From Mesorhizobium muleiense (GTDB taxonomy: Bacteria; Pseudomonadota; Alphaproteobacteria; Rhizobiales; Rhizobiaceae), in contig NZ_FNEE01000006.1 in assembly GCF_900099905.1 (NCBI RefSeq), forward strand, positions 186,001 to 250,000: 64,000 bases of DNA. The letters are read 5' to 3'. This document shows, piece by piece, positions 57,974 to 64,000 of this stretch. Each line of letters starts with the position of its first letter. Positions within the stretch are counted from its first letter, which is position 1. The position numbers and the translations under genes were made by a program. The notes under the pieces were generated by a model that saw only the letters and a list, made by a program, of their open reading frames with translations, was not told the origin of the DNA and did not search any database.

Positions 57974-59427
57974 AACGCCGGCCCCTGACCATAGCTGCGA
58001 TGGTAACCATCCCGCTGATCGCTGCCGGATGCACGACAAGCGGGGCCCTTGATGGCATCTCAGCCCCCATGGCTGGTTTCACGACAGTCGCGGCACGTGC
58101 CGAATCCGTGACCGGCAAGAAAACCGTCTGGGTGCAATCCAGCGAGGAAGCGCGGACGGTTTCAGAGCGCGTGAAAAGCCTCGTCCAGAAGAAAACAATC
58201 GGTCCAGACACCGCGGTGCAGGTCGCCTTGCTCAACAACAAGGGCCTGCAGGCCGCCTACGCGGAGATCGGGCTGTCGGCGGCCGACATGTGGCAGGAAT
58301 CGATGCTCGTCAATCCGACGATCTCGATCGGCATGATCGGCGTCGATCCTGTGCGGACGATTGAAGGAGCGGTGGTCAGCAACATCCTTGCGCTGGCGAC
58401 TCACAGGCGGCGCATCGCAGTCGCGGATGCACGTTTTCGTCAGGCCCAGCTCCGCGCCGCCGAAGAAACGTTACGACTGGCCGCGGACACGCGGCGGGCC
58501 TGGATCAACGCCGTCTCGGCCTGGGAGAGCGTTTCCTATCTGAGCAAGGCGCAAGCCGCCGCCGATGCTGCCTCCGAACTCGCTCAAAAACTTGGAGAGA
58601 CGGGCGCCTTCACAAAGACCGGCCAAGCCCGCGAACACGTCTTCTATGCCGAGATCACCGGTCAGGCGGCGGAGGCGCGGCTCGCCGCCCGCACCGCCCA
58701 GGAAGAGCTCACCCGGTTGATGGGTCTATGGGGACCGGACGTCGATTACTCAGTCCCCAACATGCTTCCAGCCTTGCCCAAAGGCGCCAAGGCCAAACGC
58801 GCAATCGAGGCGGAGGCGCTAAGAAATCGCGTCGACCTTGAGATCGCGAAACTAGAGCTGGAAGCGCTGGCGAAATCCTACGGTCTGACCGAGGCGACGC
58901 GCTACGTCAGCGATCTGGAGTTACTTTCCGGTGTGGAGGTGGAACGCGAGGAGTCGGAGGAGGGTGCGACGGAAACGAGTGTCTCACCCACTCTCGAGCT
59001 CGAGTTCGTCATTCCGATTTTTGACACCGGCGAGGCACGCATGCGCAAGGCGGAGCTTGGTTACATGCAAGCCGCAAATCGGATGGCCGAAAAGGCGGTC
59101 GACATCCGGTCGGAGGCCAGATCCGCCTATGACGCCTACCGTTCGACTTACGACATTGCCCGGCACTATCGGAACAATGTCGTGCCGCTGCGAACAAAGA
59201 TCGAGGCGGAGTCGCTCCTCACCTACAACGGCATGATCACCAACACGTTCGAGCTGCTGGCGGACACACGCGCGAAAATCAGCTCGATCATGCTTTCCCT
59301 CAACGCCAAGCGCAACTTCTGGCTGGCCGACGTCAATCTCGGGACCGCCATCCACGGTGGCGGCGCAGGCTCGCCCGGCGGCGGCGACGCACCGGCAGCA
59401 GCCGAAGCGGGCGCCGAAGGCCACTGA
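57970..59427 (+). CDS. TolC-family outer-membrane lipoprotein (CusC-like)
   Basis: A 485-residue outer-membrane efflux factor with signal and lipobox LIAAGC (Cys ~21) and long alpha-helical stretches (RQAQLRAAEETLRLAADTRR). The C-terminal region (ETSVSPTLELEFVIPIFDTG, then the helices ending SSIMLSLNAKRNFWLADV) fits the TolC/CusC family. No RND pump or adaptor is in the operon, so it may act with distant proteins. It sits between the lipoprotein and the second oxidase. Confidence 0.88.
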   Translation: MKRRPLTIAAMVTIPLIAAGCTTSGALDGISAPMAGFTTVAARAESVTGKKTVWVQSSEEARTVSERVKSLVQKKTIGPDTAVQVALLNNKGLQAAYAEIGLSAADMWQESMLVNPTISIGMIGVDPVRTIEGAVVSNILALATHRRRIAVADARFRQAQLRAAEETLRLAADTRRAWINAVSAWESVSYLSKAQAAADAASELAQKLGETGAFTKTGQAREHVFYAEITGQAAEARLAARTAQEELTRLMGLWGPDVDYSVPNMLPALPKGAKAKRAIEAEALRNRVDLEIAKLELEALAKSYGLTEATRYVSDLELLSGVEVEREESEEGATETSVSPTLELEFVIPIFDTGEARMRKAELGYMQAANRMAEKAVDIRSEARSAYDAYRSTYDIARHYRNNVVPLRTKIEAESLLTYNGMITNTFELLADTRAKISSIMLSLNAKRNFWLADVNLGTAIHGGGAGSPGGGDAPAAAEAGAEGH

Positions 59428-59444
59428 ACCTCAAGGAGAAGAAA

Positions 59445-60803
59445 ATGCTTTCAAGACGTCAGTTGCTTGGCGCGGGAGCCCTGCTCGCCGGCGCCACTGC
59501 ATGGACCAAAACGTCCGCGATGGGGCTGCCCGACGCTGCAATCATGGAGTCCCCCGACATGCAGCCTCCGATCTTCCCGACGAGCGGACCGGACTACCAG
59601 CCGGTCGTGACGCTCAACGGCTGGACCCTTCCGCATCGCATGAACAACGGCGTGAAGGAGTTCCATCTGGTGGCCGAGCCGGTCGAACGCGAGATGTCGC
59701 CCGGCATGACTGCCTATCTCTGGGGCTACAACGGTCAATCTCCCGGCCCGACCATAGAGGCGGTCGAGGGCGATCGAGTCCGCATCTTCGTAACAAACAA
59801 ACTGCCGGAGCACACGACGATCCATTGGCACGGCATGATCCTGCCCAACGGCATGGACGGAGTGACCGGTCTAACCCAGCCCGGCATCCCGCCCGGCAAG
59901 ACCTTCGTCTACGAGTTCGACCTCCTGAAGAGCGGCACATTCATGTACCACCCGCACGCCGACGAAATGGTCCAGATGGCCATGGGCATGATGGGCTTCT
60001 TCGTCATTCATCCCAAAGACCCGAAGTTCATGCGCGTGGACCGCGATTTCGTATTCCTGCTGAACGCCTTCGACATCGAACCGGGGTCGTACGTCCCGCG
60101 CATCATGGAGATGACGGATTTCAATCTCTGGGCATGGAACAGCCGCGTTTTTCCGGGGATCAGCCATCTTCCAGTGGCGAAAAACGACCGGGTCAGGGTC
60201 CGGGTGGGCAACCTGACCATGACCAATCATCCGATCCACATGCATGGCTACGATTTCGAGGTGACCTGCACCGATGGCGGCTGGGTCCGGCCGGAGGCGC
60301 GGTGGCCGGAGGTGTCGATCGACATCCCCGTCGGCGCCATGCGGGCATATGAGTTCGAAGCCAAATATGAGGGCGACTGGGCAATCCATTGCCATAAGTC
60401 GCACCACACAATGAACGCGATGGGCCATGACGTGCCCACGTACATCGGCGTCGACAACTCAAAAGTCACCGACAAAATCCGCCGGGTCCAGCCCGATTAC
60501 ATGGCCATGGGTGACCGCGGCATGGCCGACATGGGCGAGATGGAGATGCCGCTTCCCGACAACACGATCCCGATGATGACCGGCTGGGGCCAATTCGGCG
60601 CCATCGAGATGGGCGGCATGTTCTCGGTCGTGAAGGTTCGCGAGGGCCTCGCCTCGAACGATTATGCCGATCCGGGCTGGTACCAGCACCCGGAGGGAAC
60701 CGTGGCTTACGAGTGGAAGGGGGATGTCCCCGCTCCGACGAAATCAGGCGACGCAAAAACGATGGCCCCGGCAGCGCACGGCGGTCACGGCAAACAGGGA
60801 TGA
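59445..60803 (+). CDS. Multicopper oxidase (Tat-exported)
   Basis: A 452-residue periplasmic oxidase. A Tat-type signal MLSRRQLLGAGALLAGATAW begins it. The copper motifs are complete: TIHWHGMILPNGMDG, TFMYHPHADE, HPIHMHGYDF and AIHCHKSHHTMNAM, with Met in the axial position. The C-terminal part is Met-rich (GMADMGEMEMPLPDNTIPMM), as in copper-tolerance oxidases. Likely oxidises Cu(I) in the periplasm. Confidence 0.92.
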   Translation: MLSRRQLLGAGALLAGATAWTKTSAMGLPDAAIMESPDMQPPIFPTSGPDYQPVVTLNGWTLPHRMNNGVKEFHLVAEPVEREMSPGMTAYLWGYNGQSPGPTIEAVEGDRVRIFVTNKLPEHTTIHWHGMILPNGMDGVTGLTQPGIPPGKTFVYEFDLLKSGTFMYHPHADEMVQMAMGMMGFFVIHPKDPKFMRVDRDFVFLLNAFDIEPGSYVPRIMEMTDFNLWAWNSRVFPGISHLPVAKNDRVRVRVGNLTMTNHPIHMHGYDFEVTCTDGGWVRPEARWPEVSIDIPVGAMRAYEFEAKYEGDWAIHCHKSHHTMNAMGHDVPTYIGVDNSKVTDKIRRVQPDYMAMGDRGMADMGEMEMPLPDNTIPMMTGWGQFGAIEMGGMFSVVKVREGLASNDYADPGWYQHPEGTVAYEWKGDVPAPTKSGDAKTMAPAAHGGHGKQG

Positions 60804-60845
60804 GAACCGAAACCCCTCAACCTCAACCATGAGAGAAAGTGCAGC

Positions 60846-61334
60846 ATGAAACATATAATCGCAGCGACCGTTTTGATGGCGGTCAGTTCGGGAGCAGCTC
60901 TTGCCGGTGGAACCCACGCTGGAGGCCATGGCGACAAAGCCGCCACGATGCCGATCGGCAGCCCTGGCGAGGCTGGCAAGGCAAAGCGGACCATCAACAT
61001 CTCAATGTCGGAGAAGGACGACGGAAAAATGTTGTTCCAGCCGGCCGTGCTCAAGGTGATGAAGGGCGAGACCGTTCGCCTGGAGTTCGTCAACAAGGGC
61101 CAAGTCGACCACGAATTCGTCATGGACGTCCATGACGGGATCATGGAGCACAAGGCGCTGATGGAGAAATTCCCCGAGATGGAGCACGCCGATCCCAATT
61201 CGATCCGGCTGGCGCCCGGCGCCAGAGGCGAGATCATCTGGACGTTCGCCAACGCCGGCGAATTCGGCTTCGCCTGCCTGATCCCGGGTCACTACGATTT
61301 CGGCATGAAGGGCGATATCACCGTCGCCCACTAA
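60846..61334 (+). CDS. Cupredoxin (plastocyanin/azurin-like), secreted
   Basis: A 162-residue periplasmic blue-copper-type protein with signal peptide (IAATVLMAVSSGAALA). Type 1 copper ligands are visible: His in GQVDHEFVM, and the Cys-x5-His-x4-Met loop in ACLIPGHYDFGM. It resembles CopI-like copper-tolerance cupredoxins. Lies between the second oxidase and CusF; could pass electrons or copper to the oxidases. Confidence 0.88.
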   Translation: MKHIIAATVLMAVSSGAALAGGTHAGGHGDKAATMPIGSPGEAGKAKRTINISMSEKDDGKMLFQPAVLKVMKGETVRLEFVNKGQVDHEFVMDVHDGIMEHKALMEKFPEMEHADPNSIRLAPGARGEIIWTFANAGEFGFACLIPGHYDFGMKGDITVAH

Positions 61335-61359
61335 CCCCCAAATCGCAAAGGAAGCAGTC

Positions 61360-61644
61360 ATGAAGATATTGATAAGAGCTTTCTCGACCCTCGCGCTCGC
61401 GCTCGCCATCGGCGGGAGCGCGTTCGCACAGGAATACGTGAAAGGCGAAGTCGTCAAAGTCGACGCCAAACAGAAAAAGCTGACGATCAAGCATGAGCCG
61501 CTGACCAATCTCGACATGCCAGCGATGACGATGGTGTTCGTCGTCGCGGAGGACGGCATGATCGAGAAGGTCAAAGCGGGTCAGGCAATCGAGTTTGCAG
61601 CCGACCGCGTCAACGGGCGCATCACGGTCACCGATATCAAGTGA
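61360..61644 (+). CDS. CusF-like periplasmic copper-binding protein
   Basis: A 94-residue protein with signal peptide (MKILIRAFSTLALALAIGGS, cleaved before QEYVKG) and the CusF beta-barrel motif IKHEPLTNLDMPAMTMVF. His45, Met56 and Met58 match the Cu(I) ligands of E. coli CusF; the Trp that caps copper there is Met53 here. It is the last intact gene of the copper cluster on this strand and is followed by a hairpin. Confidence 0.88.
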   Translation: MKILIRAFSTLALALAIGGSAFAQEYVKGEVVKVDAKQKKLTIKHEPLTNLDMPAMTMVFVVAEDGMIEKVKAGQAIEFAADRVNGRITVTDIK

Positions 61645-61657
61645 TCCACGACTAGCG

Positions 61658-61682
61658 CCGCGGGTTGCAAATCAACCCGCGG
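61658..61682 (+). terminator. Hairpin after cusF, possible terminator
   Basis: CCGCGGGTT / AACCCGCGG, a perfect 9-base stem with 7-base loop, 14 bases after the CusF stop. There is no clear T tract, so Rho-independent termination is uncertain; it could protect mRNA ends. Confidence 0.6.
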
Positions 61683-61762
61683 CCGCCATCCGATCAGGCA
61701 AAATGCGCTTCATGACGAGGGGGGCCGCGCAGAATGTTATCCAGAGATTCTCTTTCCAATCG

Positions 61763-61985
61763 TCAGGTGCCCTCGCGCGCGAAGGCGAGCGCTGCTTCCG
61801 TCATCGTCTGGATTTCCTCGATGGTCTTCAGCATTTTTTCCTGGAGATCGTGATCCTGGACGAACTCGGCGCGCAGCCGGAGCGAGGTCAGCGGCGTGCG
61901 CAGGTCGTGGCTGATCGCCGCCAGCATGCGCGTGCGGTCCTCGACGAAGCGCTGCAGGCGCTCCTGCATGCGGTTGAACGGGCGT
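61763..61985 (-). pseudogene. Fragment of sensor histidine kinase (HisKA region)
   Basis: A stop-bounded stretch with the phosphoacceptor helix MLAAISHDLRTPLTSLRLRA preceded by RPFNRMQERLQRFVEDR and followed by MTEAALAFAREGT. Sensor and ATPase domains are both missing, so it cannot work. The longer open frame upstream is unrelated to kinases. Possibly the relic of a copper-sensing two-component system. Confidence 0.85.
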
Positions 61986-62001
61986 GCCTGTCGCTTTGGG
62001 G

Positions 62002-62379
62002 TCATCGTCCTATTCTCAAGACCACTCTTCGCCCATCGGAAAGGATTCCCGTTCCTGTGCCAGTTGGAGGTTGTCTGCTGGTCAGCGAGAACACGAATCG
62101 GGTTGAGAGTCGTCCGCAAACCATCGTTCCTTCTCCACGCGAAAAGGTAAGGTTGATGGTAGTTGTCCCTCGGCATTCGACCCCGGTATTGGTCTGCCCG
62201 CGAATAGTTCCGCGCCGTGTGATGCTGTTGACGGCAGCCGTCCCGGAAAAGGAGAGCGTCCCATCAATAGTCTGACCGGAGACTGGTGCCGTGATGATGA
62301 GCGGGTTTTGCGCCTGCGCGTAGCCGACACCCCAGGCTATCAACATTGTCGCTAAGATTCGCCGGAAAGTACGGTGCAT
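62002..62379 (-). CDS. Small secreted protein of unknown function
   Basis: A 125-residue protein with signal peptide MHRTFRRILATMLIAWGVGY (cleaved after AQA) and a mature part rich in Thr/Gly (IITAPVSGQTIDGTLSFSGT, two Cys in VECRG and MVCGRL that could pair). It ends ILSDGRRVVLRIGR. No family recognised. It lies between two relics, the kinase fragment and the IS256 fragment, and may be recently arrived. Confidence 0.65.
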   Translation of the reverse strand: MHRTFRRILATMLIAWGVGYAQAQNPLIITAPVSGQTIDGTLSFSGTAAVNSITRRGTIRGQTNTGVECRGTTTINLTFSRGEGTMVCGRLSTRFVFSLTSRQPPTGTGTGILSDGRRVVLRIGR

Positions 62380-62608
62380 TTGGACGGTTCCTGTTGAGAC
62401 CGCTGCAGTGCAGACTGCGAGACGGTCATGCTCGGCCTTTCCTGCCAGTCGGTCGTGTCCCACCGCGTGGTGTAGGTCGGCGGTAGCGAAGCCGCTCGCG
62501 AGCGCGCGCCCTCAACAGCGCTGTAGCGAGCGAGCGGCGTAGCGGCGGTCATCGATCTTCTTCGGTAGGGTTGGGTTGCTGACACAACCTGATTTGAAGG
62601 AACCACCG

Positions 62609-62725
62609 ATGACCAACGACATGATGAACCTGCGCACGCTCGTAGAGAAGACCCCGACGCCGATATCCTGCGCGAGATGATCGGCTTGGCCGCTGAGCGG
62701 CTGATGGAGATGGAGCGGCCCTGCT
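62609..62725 (+). pseudogene. IS256-family transposase remnant (N-terminal part)
   Basis: ATGACCAACGACATGATGAA encodes MTNDMMNLRTLVEKTP, and after a one-base shift DADILREMIGFAAERLME-like text, the remembered start of rhizobial IS256-type transposases. The frame is broken at about 62,655 and the DDE domain is missing. It stops near the copper promoter relic. Inactive, but it marks past movement here. Confidence 0.75.
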
Positions 62726-62792
62726 TATGACTTGATCCTGCTACCGCATATCCGTGCCCCTTTAATGTTCAGAGGCCACTGGCGGAAAGCTC

Positions 62793-62823
62793 TTGACCTT
62801 CCCAGCGACCGGAAGTCCTTATC
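62793..62823 (+). promoter_or_regulatory. CueR-type promoter, orphan copy C
   Basis: -35 TTGACC, imperfect dyad CTTCC...GGAAG and -10-like CTTATC at 19-base spacing, like the promoter of the Cu-ATPase gene. It now leads into degraded DNA and the oxidase/yqaA relic. Confidence 0.65.
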
Positions 62824-62872
62824 CTGTGGTTTTGGGGCGATGGGGAAGGCGATGTCGCGTCTAGCAGCCGCG

Positions 62873-62984
62873 TCAGCCCGGAAAATGTTTATCCATCCCG
62901 GATATCGGGCATCATACGACCAACAACAATGTCGAAGCGAAGGGCGGTGGCGGACTGATGGTCGTAATCGATGTGCAACCCTGA
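62873..62984 (+). pseudogene. 3' fragment of multicopper oxidase gene (copy of 56,543-56,656)
   Basis: Matches the end of the intact DUF4396-oxidase gene down to the same stop, but a one-base insertion shifts the frame and destroys the HCH copper motif. Together with the yqaA fragment it repeats about 260 bases of the intact operon. Nonfunctional relic. Confidence 0.88.
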
Positions 62985-63010
62985 AGCCCGCTCCGCAAGG
63001 CGAAAGGTAG

Positions 63011-63137
63011 ATGGATGACTTTGCCGTTTACGGCGGCCTGTTTCTTGTCGCCTTCGCCGCGGCGACCATCTCCCGGCGCAGTCGGAGGCCGCCCTTGCAG
63101 GGCTCCTCGCCATGAATTCCTTTTCGCCGGCACTGAT
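63011..63137 (+). pseudogene. 5' fragment of yqaA-like gene (copy of 56,683-56,810)
   Basis: Begins ATGGATGACTTTGCCGTTTA and tracks the intact gene at 56,683, with a one-base deletion in ACCATCTCCCGG (intact ACCATCCTCCCGG) that breaks the frame. The match ends near 63,137. Relic of a duplicated copper operon. Confidence 0.85.
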
Positions 63138-63295
63138 CGACCCAATGCGGACGTTCGCTCTCCGAGAACGAATTCACGCCCATGACCCTAGGCAGACGCC
63201 TTACCGCCGGCCGGCCAACGTCCGCTCTGGACGTGGAAGCTGACGTCGCGTTGCTCCCGCCCGAGACATAAGGCGGGAGACCGCAATTTGTTGCA
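63138..63295. other. Short spacer after copper relic
   Basis: No gene found. GTCCGCTCTGGACG (near 63,220) is a small partial inverted repeat. It separates the copper relics from the iron-protein genes on the opposite strand. Confidence 0.5.
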
Positions 63296-63604
63296 TCAAG
63301 CCGGCAGCGGCTCGTGGAAACGGCACCAGCCATTTGGGCTGATTGCACCGGCAACGATCTCGCACCCGTTTGGCTCTCGGAAGTGAGTACACCCACCGCA
63401 GCGTCGGCCACGATTTGGGGTGTCCTGGTACAGCGCCAGCGCCTTGGTTGTCTTTCCGGCTGCCATCGGTCCAGTCATACAGGCTGAAAGGCCGCCGGCG
63501 CTGGCAATCGCCGCACCGGTCACAGAGACTTTCAGGAAATTGCGGCGAGACAGCGCTCGGCTTGAAGCTGCCGATCCGTGGTTCACATCATCATCTTTAC
63601 TCAT
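63296..63604 (-). CDS. High-potential iron-sulfur protein (HiPIP), Tat-exported
   Basis: A 102-residue periplasmic electron carrier. A Tat signal (SRRNFLKVSVTGAAIASAGG) is followed by the four Cys ligands of the 4Fe-4S cluster: RRCGGCTHF, GCEIVAGAISPNG and WCRFHEP. HiPIPs carry electrons between membrane complexes and periplasmic acceptors. It lies 36 bases after the ferritin-like gene on the same strand, so they are likely one operon. Confidence 0.9.
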   Translation of the reverse strand: MSKDDDVNHGSAASSRALSRRNFLKVSVTGAAIASAGGLSACMTGPMAAGKTTKALALYQDTPNRGRRCGGCTHFREPNGCEIVAGAISPNGWCRFHEPLPA

Positions 63605-63640
63605 GGTCTTTCTCCAAGAGCAGCCCTCGTCGCAGTTGGC

Positions 63641-64000
63641 TCAGGTGCTCTTGAGCGTGCCGTTCATCCCTTCCGGATAGAAGCCGCCCTTGCTCACTCC
63701 GTCCTTGTCGCTGAGATAGACGATCCGGAGCACCTCCTGTGGCGTTCTGGTGAAGGCGATCGCATCGGGCGTCGAAGGAACGATGTTGGCTTTTCCATCC
63801 ACCTGGATCCCTTGATCCTTATCGTCAGATCCGTCGATTTTGTCTCGGGCATCGCAGACGGCGTTGGCGGCCTTCCAGGCTTCCTCTCCCTTCCGGTATA
63901 GCGTAGATCGCGCCATGCCCATGTGGTAGGCCTCGACCGCCAGGATGCCTGCGGCGGCGGCGAGGAAGTCTTTGTTTTTCAGAACCGTCGCCGCACCGGC
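63641..64000 (-). CDS. Ferritin-like domain protein, C-terminal part (5' end outside window)
   Basis: The frame is open through the right edge; the visible ~119 residues include AAAAGILAVEAYHMGMARS, a ferritin-like helix with Glu and His ligands, and the tail FTRTPQEVLRIVYL, DKDGVSKGGFYPEGMNG. This pattern is seen in dessication-related or ferritin-like secreted proteins with Tat signals. The gene starts to the right of the window. Paired with HiPIP. Confidence 0.75.
   Translation of the reverse strand, partial: AGAATVLKNKDFLAAAAGILAVEAYHMGMARSTLYRKGEEAWKAANAVCDARDKIDGSDDKDQGIQVDGKANIVPSTPDAIAFTRTPQEVLRIVYLSDKDGVSKGGFYPEGMNGTLKST

Overview
The window looks like a chromosome segment of a Rhizobiales alphaproteobacterium, most likely Mesorhizobium or a close relative. 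I infer this from the high GC content, the block comEC / lexA-moeA-moaC-trpC-trpD-ppiD / tpiA-secG-pyrG, the direct-repeat SOS boxes (GAAC-N7-GAAC) before lexA, the DUF982 proteins, the HWE kinase and the rhizobial intergenic palindromes. No rRNA, tRNA, CRISPR array or intact transposase was seen.

Regions. (1) 1-12,011 is core: the end of comEC; an overlapping minus-strand operon ppiD-trpD-trpC-moaC-moeA followed by SOS-regulated lexA; then tpiA, secG, an L,D-transpeptidase and pyrG. (2) 12,045-14,208 holds a DUF1697 gene, a Phd/PIN toxin-antitoxin pair and a DUF982 gene; accessory DNA appears to start here. (3) 14,269-21,024 is a VirG-like regulator divergent from a di-haem peroxidase and a VirA-like hybrid kinase, then a c-type cytochrome, a methyltransferase and a cupin. 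Two related 46-47 bp elements resembling vir boxes precede the cytochrome and methyltransferase genes. (4) 21,126-24,883 is a TetR-controlled MacAB-like efflux operon with a perfect palindromic operator. (5) 24,953-30,892 makes trehalose (otsA, otsB) and carries a debranching-type glycosidase and a glycosyltransferase. (6) 31,108-36,433 is a signalling cluster: DUF982 paralogue, LuxR regulator, HWE kinase, NarL-type regulator, HemK-like methyltransferase, small protein. (7) 36,549-48,390 holds two uptake/catabolic loci: BKACE enzyme, class III aminotransferase, RpiR regulator and a TAXI-type TRAP system; and an autoregulated GntR-dctP-dctQ-dctM-dehydrogenase operon. (8) 48,400-63,140 is a copper island: YHS-domain nucleotide cyclase, FAD monooxygenase, Cu P-type ATPase, CueR, cytochrome c', a DUF4396-multicopper oxidase fusion, a YqaA-like protein, a TolC-like lipoprotein, a second multicopper oxidase, a cupredoxin and CusF. 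It is flanked by decayed copies of its own genes, each beside a CueR-type promoter, and by histidine kinase and IS256 remnants. (9) 63,296-64,000 carries a HiPIP and the end of a ferritin-like gene.

How they work together. The copper island gives a coherent model: CueR senses cytoplasmic Cu(I), the P-type ATPase exports it, and periplasmic oxidases, cupredoxin, CusF and the outer-membrane factor oxidise or bind it. The VirA/VirG-like unit appears to link an unknown signal to periplasmic redox proteins; this, its putative boxes, the YHS cyclase and the DUF4396 fusion oxidase are the least conventional parts of the window. All functions are read from sequence motifs and memory of families; no database search was run.
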